Program-made: the position numbers and the translations under genes | Shown: positions 1 to 7,557 of the stretch, in pieces | How positions within the stretch are numbered: position 1 is the stretch's first letter | How the letters are laid out: each line of letters begins with the position of its first letter | Virus record (IMG/VR): IMGVR_UViG_3300032086_002368 | Span: 1-22,547 of that record | DNA: 22,547 bases | DNA from: a virus | Reading direction: 5' to 3' (one strand) | Notes under the pieces: model-generated | The model's database searches: none | What the model saw: only the letters and a program-made list of their open reading frames with translations | Told to the model about the DNA's origin: nothing

Positions 1-1449
1 GTTACCTCTCCTATCTTTGCCCATGTACTTGTAATGTAGTATGCCTTTCTTCTCATCATAAGTTGCTTGGTCGGACGTGCCGAGTTTTGCCAAGGTATAG
101 GTATCGGATATTTGCTTTAGGCTCAAACCTGCCGCAACTGGTTGCTTTGCTACATACTCAAGCTTCTGCTCAGGAGTGGCATCCCTTGGTGTACCTGCTA
201 TTGTATCTAGGCGTTGGAGGTAGTAATCTTTTGCAGTGTCCTTATCAATCCACCCCATCTCTAGTGCCAGTCCCATATCTCTCTCAAACTCTGTTGTAGT
301 CTTGTCCTTGGCAGAGTTCAGCAACTTCTCTTGATACCTGGTCATTGCTTGTGTGTAATTAATGGAGGCTTGCTTCCCTTGTGTGGTCAACTTCCGAAGT
401 TTACGCTCATCGTTAAGCTTCTCTGCCTCATACATTACTCGTTGCCTATACTCAGGCGTAGCACCTGCTAGGTCGCCTGTAGCTTTAGGTACACCATTGC
501 CATCGAATTTCACCATGTAGACATCATTGTCTATATTCCTTTTGAGTGTTGCTGCATCAAGGCGATCAAGTGCCCCTGCATTCATTAACCTAATTTGATT
601 AGCCTCAAGTTCTCTACGCTTTCTTTCTTGCTCTTGATCCTTTGCTCGTAGTGTTGCCTGTCCTGTAGTACCACCCTGCATCTCACGGAGTTTTTGTGCT
701 ATTTCCAACTCCGCTTTGCCTTCTTCCATTTTACCCCTCTCGTAATCAATAGTTAAAGGAGTTAGTTCCGTAGCTCGTTTTGCTTCCAGTTCAGCTTGCG
801 TTGCTCCAGCTTCAGCAGTCTTAAGTCTTGGCTCAAACAGTTTTCCACTTTGTTCTATACTTTGCTTTAAGCTTTCCGTTTGCTGTTTAAGTTGCTCAAG
901 TTGAGCACTGGACATTTCCTTTTCTCCAAGAACCCTCTCTTCTTGTGGCCAGATTCTTTGTGAAATTTCGTTTAGCTTTTGCCTAAGCTTTTCATCCTCA
1001 ATATTTAATGAAGAGATTTCATTCGCAAACTCCTTACCCTTGTTGGCAAGATCTATTCCTTTTTTCCTAGCTTCTTGTGTAGCCTTAAAGAACTCGTTCT
1101 GCTGCCTTAATGATTCTTGTCGTAGCTTAATACTCTCCGCCTGTTGCTCACGCTGCATTGCACTATTGACTGACTGCATAAACTCAGCACCCCTTGCCCG
1201 TCCAGACTTGGAGGTAGCTTTCCATGCAACTTCTGCCGTCTCAGCATCCATCCCTTGCTTGATAGCTTGCTGTATGAACTGAGGTTTCATCTCCTGTTCA
1301 ATCTTATCAAGCTTATGCTTCTCAATAGCCTTGGATACATTCTCTCCTATATCTTTAATGCCTTCCTGAAGCATCTGTGCCCCAGCCAAGGTGGAGGTTG
1401 GGTCGAATCGACGCATACTGCGTCCGTAATTTCCTGTAAGTAATGCCAT
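1..1449 (-). CDS. Internal virion (ejection)-type protein, 3' end cut by window edge
   Basis: An open minus-strand frame of 483 codons starts with ATG at 1449 and runs off the left edge without a stop. It reads MALLTGNYGRSMRRFDPTST and continues as a long, charged protein rich in Gln, Glu, Lys and Ala. Helical, coiled-coil-like stretches are clear around residues 100-290, with heptad-like E/K/Q/L runs. I see no enzyme motif and no signal peptide. It starts 6 bases after the stop of the 455-aa gene and has no good Shine-Dalgarno sequence, so it is probably translated by coupling. Long coiled-coil proteins at the downstream end of a podovirus structural operon are usually internal-core or DNA-ejection proteins. 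That role is inferred from position and composition only. Confidence 0.75.
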   Translation of the reverse strand, partial: MALLTGNYGRSMRRFDPTSTLAGAQMLQEGIKDIGENVSKAIEKHKLDKIEQEMKPQFIQQAIKQGMDAETAEVAWKATSKSGRARGAEFMQSVNSAMQREQQAESIKLRQESLRQQNEFFKATQEARKKGIDLANKGKEFANEISSLNIEDEKLRQKLNEISQRIWPQEERVLGEKEMSSAQLEQLKQQTESLKQSIEQSGKLFEPRLKTAEAGATQAELEAKRATELTPLTIDYERGKMEEGKAELEIAQKLREMQGGTTGQATLRAKDQEQERKRRELEANQIRLMNAGALDRLDAATLKRNIDNDVYMVKFDGNGVPKATGDLAGATPEYRQRVMYEAEKLNDERKLRKLTTQGKQASINYTQAMTRYQEKLLNSAKDKTTTEFERDMGLALEMGWIDKDTAKDYYLQRLDTIAGTPRDATPEQKLEYVAKQPVAAGLSLKQISDTYTLAKLGTSDQATYDEKKGILHYKYMGKDRRGN

Positions 1450-1455
1450 TTTGAT

Positions 1456-2823
1456 CTACTGTGATAAATATGAAGAAAGCACATCCGAGACACTACTCAA
1501 TACTGATGTACCCATTGCAATGTCCTGTGCTTTGTCTGCACGTTTCGCTGCATCAATATCCATTGCTCGATTGTATGTGAAATCTATTCCAGCAGTTGGA
1601 TCAAACACAGTTGGCACTTGTGTAGTTTCTGTTCCTGTTGAGATAGTGCCTGTCTTTCCTACACTTGGTGCAGTAGTAAACATGGTTGGTGCTGCTGCTG
1701 TTCCTTTTTCTGCTTCCAATCCAGCCAAGGTTTGTTGCTGCAACCCTCCAGATAAATTCATATCCAGCCCCATGAGATTTGCTGCTGCCTGTAGATTCCG
1801 TAAGTATCGTGCATCATCCTCCTCCATAATTCTTTGCACCTCACGAACACTTCCACCAAAGTCTCTAAGACTCCCCCTGGACTGTTCTGCACTTCTAGCT
1901 AACTCCGTTGCTTTCCTAAGTTGGTCTGCTGACATAGCACGCATCAAAAGGTCTGGCACTTGCTCCCTAATGCCTTGCTGGTATGCTGCTGTTGCTGTGC
2001 CTGTATCTTCAATGCCAGTTGCCACTTGACTGAGAAGTGGGTCAATACGACCCTGTTCACGCATAAGATCCGTGTACTCACCAGTGTATCTTTTGGCTAG
2101 ATCTACGTCAGCAATCGCTTGTTGCTCCTCACGAGTCGCTTGTTCTTGTGCAGCAATATCAGACTCGCCTAAGCGATTACCTTGTGCATCATAACCTGCA
2201 CGATTATAAGTAATCTCTTTTGTTTCTGGGTCAATGGTCTTAGCCTTACTTGGCCCCATTACATCAACCATACCCTTAGAGATTTGCACCTCTTCGCCTG
2301 GTTGATACCCTGTCTGGTAAACAGGTTTCCTGAGTTCTGCTGGAGATTTGGAAATGTCTTCCAGTGCAGTAAGAACACTTGCTGAAGGGATTTGAGCACC
2401 TGGAGTTTCAGTCTGAGGATTAGGGTTGTTTGCGTTATCTTTTACCCATTGAAGAATATTACTTATTCCTTGTGCTTGCCCTGACTTTGCGACTGTTTTT
2501 CCGCCTGGGTCGTAAAGATACCACTTGCCCCCCACTTGCTTTAATGAAAACCCTTGCAGTGCCGCAGGATCAGGAGACTCGTATTCATAGCCCATGAATA
2601 CACGCCCTTGGTCATCTGCTTTCTGGGAAGTGCCAAATAACTTTTCCTCAGTAAGCTCAATGTCTGCCTTTTGATAAGCTGAACGTAATTCCCTCTCAAG
2701 GGGTGCAAGGTCAATTGCTGATCCAGTCTCTGAATAAGCTCCTGTCCCTGTGAGGTATTGAGTTTGGGATAATAAAGTATCTGCTCCTGCTTCTCCCTGT
2801 GTTGGTAGTGGTGGTGCTGCCAT
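1456..2823 (-). CDS. Probable internal virion / ejection protein (455 aa)
   Basis: The ATG at 2823 is preceded by a good Shine-Dalgarno AGGAG (complement of 2831-2835, 7-nt spacer), so the start is well supported. The protein is soluble, with a Pro/Gly-rich N-terminus. The middle (about residues 220-350) is strongly helical and Gln/Ala/Arg-rich, including a stretch with RYLRNLQAAANLMGLDMNLS near residues 340-360. A Thr/Gly-rich low-complexity linker follows (about 375-405), and the last 30 residues are Ala/Ser-rich and could form an amphipathic or weakly hydrophobic helix. It is the first gene after a terminator and lies just upstream of another long helical protein. A pair of this kind fits the internal virion proteins of podoviruses. 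No catalytic motif was found. The role is inferred; the reading frame itself is secure. Confidence 0.75.
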   Translation of the reverse strand: MAAPPLPTQGEAGADTLLSQTQYLTGTGAYSETGSAIDLAPLERELRSAYQKADIELTEEKLFGTSQKADDQGRVFMGYEYESPDPAALQGFSLKQVGGKWYLYDPGGKTVAKSGQAQGISNILQWVKDNANNPNPQTETPGAQIPSASVLTALEDISKSPAELRKPVYQTGYQPGEEVQISKGMVDVMGPSKAKTIDPETKEITYNRAGYDAQGNRLGESDIAAQEQATREEQQAIADVDLAKRYTGEYTDLMREQGRIDPLLSQVATGIEDTGTATAAYQQGIREQVPDLLMRAMSADQLRKATELARSAEQSRGSLRDFGGSVREVQRIMEEDDARYLRNLQAAANLMGLDMNLSGGLQQQTLAGLEAEKGTAAAPTMFTTAPSVGKTGTISTGTETTQVPTVFDPTAGIDFTYNRAMDIDAAKRADKAQDIAMGTSVLSSVSDVLSSYLSQ

Positions 2824-2835
2824 AATAAATCTCCT

Positions 2836-2874
2836 AAAATAAAAAAGCCAATCCCCGATACTCAGTGATTAGCC
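2836..2874 (-). terminator. Rho-independent terminator, minus strand
   Basis: On the minus strand the arm 2874-2866 (AGGCTAATC) pairs with 2853-2845 (GATTGGCTT) in a 9-bp stem with two G-U pairs and a 12-base loop. A run of T follows (TTTTTTATTTT, complement of 2836-2846). It lies between the stop of the 262-aa virion gene and the Shine-Dalgarno of the 455-aa gene. It would end the tail transcript or reduce transcription of the ejection-type genes. Confidence 0.6.
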
Positions 2875-2947
2875 TATACAGTTTAATGCCCTGCGGCAGT
2901 GAAAGTTATCGGCATACTTACATGGCTAACGTATTTGTGCAAGTTAT

Positions 2948-3736
2948 TTATGCGTCAGGGTCTGCGATCAACTTCCCTGAGAATCTGCCCCGTACTGATG
3001 TGTTGTTGGCGGTAGTCGTACTCTCAATCCACATAATGCTTTTTTCGCTAACAATAAATGGCTCTGCTGGCTTTAATTGCTTGTTCGTCTCGACTTGTAG
3101 ATCAATGTTATCTCGGTACATTTCAAATGTAGAATCTACTACAGCCGAATAAACAAACATCTTAAACCCAACATCTGGGTTGCCCCCACCTCCAGAGTTT
3201 TTGATAGCATTAATGTAAAGCCAAGTGGCTAAGAACTGGTAATTCTGTGGCACGTAGAATATACACTGCTGCGTTGTGCCTTCACCCGCTGGCATCTCTG
3301 CCATTGTATTTCCGCTAGTAGTAGCTGTTACAGTAATTGTGCCTACATTACTATCTGCTGTGCCACTTGTAAAAATAGTCATACGGTTTACACCAAGGAA
3401 ACTACTAGTAGTGGTCACTGTGGAAGTCCCATTCATGTTTACAACTTCAGTAACCAAGTCCCAATTACTATCTACACCAGTTACAACTACCTGTCGAACT
3501 CCAGTGCCTGAGGAATTGGTGTCATTCGTAGATGACGAAACAACATCCAGCGTCTCTCCTGAAGCTAACTTCTGGTTGAACGCACCACCAAAAGATGCAA
3601 TGACTTCAGCACTTCCTGTATCTACGTCTTCATTGTATCCAAATTTATTCCATGTAGTTGCTCCCTGCCACTTGCCTAATGCTACCTCAGTTGTATAATC
3701 CGTACCACGTACGCTATTAAATACATTGCCGCTCAT
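2948..3736 (-). CDS. Beta-rich virion structural protein, common marine-phage type (262 aa)
   Basis: The protein is rich in Thr, Ser, Val, Gly and Asn and has no charged helical blocks, signal peptide or TM segment. Early motifs include KFGYNEDVDTGSAEVIASFGG (about residues 31-51) and, at about 66-86, VVSSSTNDTNSSGTGVRQVVV. It continues with regular beta-strand and turn patterns. This pattern (an FGYN-DVD segment, a Gly-Gly turn, then an SSS-ND-GTG-R-V-V-GVD block) is one I associate with a widespread virion protein of pelagiphages and cyanophages of unknown exact location. The ATG at 3736 lies 2 bases after the preceding stop, so the gene is coupled to the 104-aa gene. A terminator follows it. 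It is probably a tail or capsid surface protein; the exact role is unknown. Confidence 0.7.
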   Translation of the reverse strand: MSGNVFNSVRGTDYTTEVALGKWQGATTWNKFGYNEDVDTGSAEVIASFGGAFNQKLASGETLDVVSSSTNDTNSSGTGVRQVVVTGVDSNWDLVTEVVNMNGTSTVTTTSSFLGVNRMTIFTSGTADSNVGTITVTATTSGNTMAEMPAGEGTTQQCIFYVPQNYQFLATWLYINAIKNSGGGGNPDVGFKMFVYSAVVDSTFEMYRDNIDLQVETNKQLKPAEPFIVSEKSIMWIESTTTANNTSVRGRFSGKLIADPDA

Positions 3737-3738
3737 GA

Positions 3739-4053
3739 CTAAAACCTAAATGCTGTTTGTGCCTGATCCCATATCAAGCAGTACACATCTCCTGCTGGCA
3801 TAGTTACTGGCGATGTGAAGGTTGTCCCTTGTAGGATGATACTGAAATCCAAGAAGGCATCACCTGTGCTGATATTCGCTACCACCAACTCGTAGTTATC
3901 CCGCTGGTTCTTTACCGAAAGTGTATTGCCAGATGCAGTGATCTCAATTCGTGGACAACGGGATATATCTACAGTCTCCGTAGTGGAACTGCTGATCTGC
4001 TGCCTGCCCCATGCGTTGGGGTCTAGTGCCTGTCCTGGACTTACAATACTCAT
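3739..4053 (-). CDS. Small beta-rich structural protein, unassigned (104 aa)
   Basis: The ATG at 4053 shares a base with the TAA of the nozzle-like gene (TAATG overlap), so the two are translationally coupled. The protein is Ser/Thr/Val/Ile-rich with alternating hydrophobic residues. A likely beta-sandwich core spans about residues 25-104 and ends in WDQAQTAFRF. There is no TM segment, signal peptide or catalytic motif. Its position between the nozzle-like protein and the 262-aa virion protein suggests a small tail or decoration component. I do not recognise a family. Confidence 0.65.
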   Translation of the reverse strand: MSIVSPGQALDPNAWGRQQISSSTTETVDISRCPRIEITASGNTLSVKNQRDNYELVVANISTGDAFLDFSIILQGTTFTSPVTMPAGDVYCLIWDQAQTAFRF

Positions 4054-6014
4054 TAGTCTAAACTTCTACCGCCAAAGAGGTCATGCCTTGTTCCACTTAC
4101 ACGGATGTATCTAAAGTCTGGTGATCCTGCGGTTACTCTGACTTTCACATAGGCATTATGTCCACGCAGCCTAGTAGGCAGTCTTCGCACCACATCGTTA
4201 TTAGATCCTGAGTGCGTATAAGTACCAAGTGAATCAGTGTTATCCGGATCAGTAGTAGTGATAGTAGTGGAGAACGCATCTGCGTTTATAACATCAGCAG
4301 CAACTTGTACCTCATGAAAGTCCTTAATGTCGTCAGTGCCGAAGGTGTAGGAACGTGTAAGAAAGTTTCCATCAATTTGAGTAGTGTCTGATTCAGCAGA
4401 ACTACCAATAGTGCGGTTGGTGTCATCCGAAGAATCTTGCCCAAGATCATCAAATAAATACCAACCTTTAGGAGTGCATGCTACCAACGAAAGGTTGCCT
4501 GCACTATTCTGTACCTGTACAAATTGACGTATCATCATGTTTGGATACTGATCTATACTGACCCACGCTTCATTCAATATGTCATAAACATAAACAAAAG
4601 TAAATCCATCAGGATACGTTTCATTACCCCTTGATAAAATCTCTGTTGCCAAATAGTATTTATTGTCGTGGATGATAGCACATGCCTTTTCTGGATCTCT
4701 CCCATTGTCTAGTAAATTCTGAATGGTATTAGAGATTGGAACAACTGCACCCTGAAGTTTACTTACTGCCGCTCCTGCCTGTGTCACTGCATCAAGGGCA
4801 GGGTTAAGCTGCATTACACCTTCATCACTCAGGAAGAACGTGAAGCCTCCAGCCTGTGCAATAGTCCTCTTAGCAACACATCCGTAACGTGTGGTCAGTT
4901 GATACCGAGTACTAATACTGGTCTGCTGCACGTTTGTCGCTACTGTAAGACTACGACGATTGAAGATGACCATATTGTTTTCTTGGTATGGCATAAAGCC
5001 CACCACGTAGTCAGCAGCACCTTGATTTACATACCACTCGGAATCTGAAGGAGTGTAGTTATTTGGCTCAAGTAGGTCAGAAAGGATAACAGTAGAAGAG
5101 TCAGTAATTCCACCGATTGATGTATCAGCTCCAGTAGGTGTAGCAATCTCCCTTGGTTGCACACCAATCAATCTATTGGCAATGTAGGCGGTAATGTTTG
5201 TGTCAGGGAAAGGATCTCCTGTTGCAGTACCTCCTCCTCGTAAAGTTGCAGAACTACTAAGAGACTCAAACTCACTATTAACCACATCTCCCGTTGCGGT
5301 AGTAACTCCATCCCACACAAGAGGTCTACCCTTGTACCGCATGATATATACCTCGTTAAACGCCTGACGGATTTCTGGCTCGTGTGTGGAATCTACAATG
5401 GATTGAATCGTGTGATTGCCTGAACCTGTGGAAGTAATATTAATTTCTGTTGCCGCTAACGCATTCTCGTAAGTTGTTGCAAGTGCTACTCCGTTAGCTC
5501 CCTCATCAATACAGTAGTAAGTTGTGTCAGCAGACAATCCACCAGGTAATGTGCCAGTTGTAGAAATCTGAACAGCATCACCTGTGTTATACTTGTGTGC
5601 GGTGATATTGAAGAAGTCTTCAACAGCATTGGTCAGTGCTGCGGTAAATGTCTCACTGTAGTAATTCACATAGTACGTATCTGTGCCATCCCAAATTAAC
5701 GCAGCCTGTTTCGTTGCAGATACCAGCCAATCTTTTTTATCGTCGTCAGGGTCACTATACAACCCTGAACCAAAAACCTCTTCATCATTCTCTGAATAGG
5801 TATAGGTTGGAGATACACCTGACATGCCTGCCTTAAAATTCACGCCATTACGAAGACTGATCTTACGCCCATCGCAACGCATATTAGTGCTTTGCTGCAA
5901 ATAACCAGGAGGTAATCTGTCAGGATCAATATAAGAATTAAACCCAAGAATCTCCCGATCGCCATCCGTTACAAGAGGATCGTCTAACTCACCGTATCTT
6001 CTAAATCCTGCCAC
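4053..6014 (-). CDS. Putative tail nozzle / DNA-stabilisation-type tail protein (653 aa)
   Basis: This large, beta-rich protein starts with GTG at 6014. In frame upstream there are only four codons and then a TAG, so no ATG start is available. The N-terminus contains LPPGYLQQSTNMRCDGRKIS (about residues 34-53), followed by LRNGV. This resembles the start of P22 gp10-like and T7 nozzle-type proteins, in which a similar segment precedes a beta-propeller. Repeated strand-turn units with aromatic residues and NNMVIFNRRSLTVAT (about 340-355) fit a propeller. There is no peptidase or glycosidase motif. It sits downstream of the adaptor and receptor-type genes and upstream of other virion proteins, as expected for a tail-tip or nozzle protein. 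The structural role is inferred; a cell-wall or receptor function cannot be excluded. Confidence 0.65.
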   Translation of the reverse strand: MAGFRRYGELDDPLVTDGDREILGFNSYIDPDRLPPGYLQQSTNMRCDGRKISLRNGVNFKAGMSGVSPTYTYSENDEEVFGSGLYSDPDDDKKDWLVSATKQAALIWDGTDTYYVNYYSETFTAALTNAVEDFFNITAHKYNTGDAVQISTTGTLPGGLSADTTYYCIDEGANGVALATTYENALAATEINITSTGSGNHTIQSIVDSTHEPEIRQAFNEVYIMRYKGRPLVWDGVTTATGDVVNSEFESLSSSATLRGGGTATGDPFPDTNITAYIANRLIGVQPREIATPTGADTSIGGITDSSTVILSDLLEPNNYTPSDSEWYVNQGAADYVVGFMPYQENNMVIFNRRSLTVATNVQQTSISTRYQLTTRYGCVAKRTIAQAGGFTFFLSDEGVMQLNPALDAVTQAGAAVSKLQGAVVPISNTIQNLLDNGRDPEKACAIIHDNKYYLATEILSRGNETYPDGFTFVYVYDILNEAWVSIDQYPNMMIRQFVQVQNSAGNLSLVACTPKGWYLFDDLGQDSSDDTNRTIGSSAESDTTQIDGNFLTRSYTFGTDDIKDFHEVQVAADVINADAFSTTITTTDPDNTDSLGTYTHSGSNNDVVRRLPTRLRGHNAYVKVRVTAGSPDFRYIRVSGTRHDLFGGRSLD

Positions 6015-6026
6015 AATAGGCAGAAC

Positions 6027-6125
6027 CTATAAGTTTTCTATAAGAATAGTCAATACATGAATCACTAGCACCCCAATTATTCCAAAGCCTAACATGGCGA
6101 GGAAGGGGGCGATCCATCTACGCAT
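6027..6125 (-). CDS. 32-aa single-pass transmembrane peptide
   Basis: This ORF starts at ATG 6125 and its A is also the last base of the TGA that ends the upstream lipoprotein gene (TGATG overlap), which strongly suggests coupled translation. The peptide starts MRRWIAPFLAML and has a continuous hydrophobic stretch from about residue 5 to 28 (FGIIGVLVIHVLTILI), with two Arg at the N-terminus and a short polar end. It stops at TAG, 6029-6027. It would be a membrane peptide, possibly holin-like or a lysis accessory given its neighbours. The stop is in frame with the GTG start of the nozzle-like gene, four codons further on. The function is unknown. Confidence 0.6.
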   Translation of the reverse strand: MRRWIAPFLAMLGFGIIGVLVIHVLTILIENL

Positions 6126-6421
6126 CAATTACCTGTGCCAGATGTAGCACCCACTGCTACTGGACGCTTTAAGTCTTTGAATGAGACGGAGATGTTACCA
6201 ACAAATCTATTGGTGTGTGAGATATTCAGATCATCAATTACGTGCTGGCCATTCTCAACCCTAGCACCAGAAGCAGTGATACTGCCTGAAGATGCGTTTC
6301 CAGCACGGTTGTACGAAAACTCACTGAACTCATGTTGCGGGATGTTGTTCACTGCCTTGTCAATGGTGTCAGTTACGCAGCCTGAGAGCAGGAAAAAGGA
6401 GAGTAGAATTAGTTTCTTCAT
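6125..6421 (-). CDS. Small lipoprotein, possible outer-membrane spanin-type protein (98 aa)
   Basis: I chose the ATG at 6421 because it begins a textbook lipoprotein signal, MKKLILLSFFLLSGCVTD. It has a Lys-Lys n-region, a hydrophobic core and the lipobox LLSGC, with the lipidated Cys near residue 15. The longer frame would need a GTG at 6451 and would place ten residues ahead of the signal. The mature part is about 84 residues, polar and Ser/Asn/Gly-rich, and ends TSGTGN. Small lipoproteins near lysis genes are often outer-membrane spanins, but I see no Pro-rich linker or paired inner-membrane spanin motif, so that role is only a suggestion. The Shine-Dalgarno is weak. Its stop overlaps the start of the 32-aa TM peptide. 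Confidence 0.7.
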   Translation of the reverse strand: MKKLILLSFFLLSGCVTDTIDKAVNNIPQHEFSEFSYNRAGNASSGSITASGARVENGQHVIDDLNISHTNRFVGNISVSFKDLKRPVAVGATSGTGN

Positions 6422-6459
6422 AGGTATTTGGGTCACAGACCAGAACGCCACGCATTATT

Positions 6460-6744
6460 TTACCACTTAACCTTGTCGGCCCAATAAGCTGCTGACATTT
6501 TTCCTTTCTCAATATTTTTAGCGTGTCTTGCTTTGAACGATTTACGTCTTGCTTTTTCAGATGCTGTTGTAGGGCTTTTACCAGCTCCTGATACGCCTTG
6601 TTGACCAAAGCGAATGGTTTTAATTTTGTCACCTTCTTTAGCAACAACTACGTGAGATTTAGTTGGGTGACTAGGCGTTCTTTTAGGTTTGTTATAACCT
6701 GATACTTTAGCTCTTTCTAGTCTTGAGTCTTTTTTTGCTGACAT
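6460..6744 (-). CDS. Small basic conserved phage protein (DUF6321-like, 94 aa)
   Basis: This very basic protein is rich in Lys, Arg, Ser and Gly. It contains VSGYNKPKRTPSHPTKSHVV (about residues 14-33), IRFGQQGVSGAGKSPTTASE (about 44-63) and a C-terminal KARHAKNIEKGKMSAAYWAD segment. I recognise this pattern as a small family frequent in marine phages and some bacteria, which I believe is DUF6321. The family is usually described as of unknown function. A clear Shine-Dalgarno (AGGAAAC) lies 5-6 nt before the ATG at 6744. The high positive charge suggests nucleic-acid binding or a small virion component, but that is inference. The 17-aa ORF ends two bases upstream of its start. Confidence 0.75.
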   Translation of the reverse strand: MSAKKDSRLERAKVSGYNKPKRTPSHPTKSHVVVAKEGDKIKTIRFGQQGVSGAGKSPTTASEKARRKSFKARHAKNIEKGKMSAAYWADKVKW

Positions 6745-6746
6745 AA

Positions 6747-6800
6747 TTAGTTTCCTGTTGGGGTTATTGCACTTACGGCACTGCGTTTCAGCTTTTTCAT
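6747..6800 (-). CDS. 17-aa basic micro-ORF coupling DUF1353 and DUF6321-like genes
   Basis: The ATG at 6800 overlaps the TGA that ends the DUF1353 gene (ATGA). The TAA at 6749-6747 is two bases from the ATG of the next gene. The product would be MKKLKRSAVSAITPTGN. Its tight fit at both ends is typical of translated genes in this operon. It also carries the Shine-Dalgarno of the next gene within its last codons, so it could equally be a coupling device that keeps ribosomes on the message. There is no protein-level evidence beyond the frame. Confidence 0.4.
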   Translation of the reverse strand: MKKLKRSAVSAITPTGN

Positions 6801-7363
6801 TTCACGTACACCCTATTCAAATTGTCATCGAAATCAAGATTGTTCACAGAGATGTTGAATCGTTGCGACCACTCCCCTATGGCTAGTTCCTTTACCCTAG
6901 CTGGAACGATGGTCTTGTAGCCTGTCTTCGACCCGATCAATACACCAAGCCAAATCAGGAATGCACGTCGATTGGCTTTCTTTAGGTAACGCTCGTACTC
7001 TACCGCATCAATTTCCTCTTCTTTACCAAGAAAGTAATTTGCTTTTGCTTCAGCTACCACTGCCTCACGGAGTAGTGCATCTGCCGTCCATCTGGTGTAC
7101 TGAGTCTTACTAACACCACCTGCTTGTGTTCGCAGGTTACGTAGACAGGCTAAGTCGTGCCAATAGCCTGAGCGTGGGAATGTCCGTGGCTTAATAAGCA
7201 ACCGCAGGATGTATGGGTTCACACTAGGCCCATCATTCACGAATCCCTTTGGCACTGTGCCGTGAGAAGTGTGCATGTCATCCAGCATTAACTGGAAGTC
7301 AGTACCTCCCAACTCTACTAGGGCAGGGTTGTTCTTAAATTGGAATGTCGGGTTCTTAATCAT
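6797..7363 (-). CDS. DUF1353 family protein (188 aa)
   Basis: The DUF1353 signature is clear: VPKGFVNDGPSV (about residues 37-48), then SGYWHDLACL (about 65-74) with the conserved His-Asp pair, then an ADALLREAV-type helix (about 94-102). DUF1353 proteins are small phage proteins of unknown biochemical function that are commonly found near lysis or tail genes. Here the gene follows an XhlA-like protein with an ATGA overlap, which supports a role in the lysis/membrane cassette. The C-terminal third (about residues 123-188) is longer than the core domain, with a moderately hydrophobic helix (AFLIWLGVLIGS, about 134-145) that might touch a membrane. The family assignment is fairly secure; the function is open. 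Confidence 0.8.
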   Translation of the reverse strand: MIKNPTFQFKNNPALVELGGTDFQLMLDDMHTSHGTVPKGFVNDGPSVNPYILRLLIKPRTFPRSGYWHDLACLRNLRTQAGGVSKTQYTRWTADALLREAVVAEAKANYFLGKEEEIDAVEYERYLKKANRRAFLIWLGVLIGSKTGYKTIVPARVKELAIGEWSQRFNISVNNLDFDDNLNRVYVK

Positions 7364-7557
7364 ACCTTGCCAAAGAATGGTGCGATAAAGTTTACGGCAA
7401 CTGCCAAACCGAAACCGATGTAGATCATTTTGGACTGGTGCTTATTCTCTACCTCTAACTCTTTTATCTGGTCATCCTGCCTTGCATTTGTCTTTTCCAA
7501 GTTGCGGCACTTCTCAAGCAGGACAGGGCAGCAGCATGTTTCGTCCTCTTTATTCAT
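7360..7557 (-). CDS. XhlA-like haemolysin/holin-associated small membrane protein (65 aa)
   Basis: The layout is typical of the XhlA (PF10779-like) group: a short N-terminal segment, a coiled coil of about residues 14-42 (LEKCRNLEKTNARQDDQIKE), and a C-terminal membrane helix of about residues 43-62 (YIGFGLAVAVNFIAPFFG). The N-terminus has an unusual run of three Cys (8-10) plus Cys17. XhlA-type proteins associate with the inner membrane and help holins in some phage systems. ATGA overlaps at both ends tie it to the TM protein before it and the DUF1353 protein after it. The lysis role is inferred from family resemblance and position. Confidence 0.65.
   Translation of the reverse strand: MNKEDETCCCPVLLEKCRNLEKTNARQDDQIKELEVENKHQSKMIYIGFGLAVAVNFIAPFFGKV

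Noticed and set aside
1451-2029. 192-aa plus-strand frame opposite the 455-aa gene
   Set aside because: It is a frame opposite a better coding sequence: the minus-strand protein has a good start, Shine-Dalgarno and operon context, while this product is Ala/Ser/Cys-rich with no plausible domain.
2875-2947. Possible promoter in the gap before the 455-aa gene
   Set aside because: TTGCAC is present on the minus strand but no good -10 follows, and the terminator would lie downstream of it.
6045-6075. TTGACT with a TATAGG box at 16-nt spacing upstream of the nozzle gene
   Set aside because: It lies inside the TM peptide frame, lacks the T-rich part of the other two promoter-like motifs, and such boxes are expected by chance in AT-rich DNA.
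6125-6451. Longer lipoprotein start (GTG at 6451)
   Set aside because: It would place ten residues before a perfect lipoprotein signal; the ATG at 6421 explains the sequence better.
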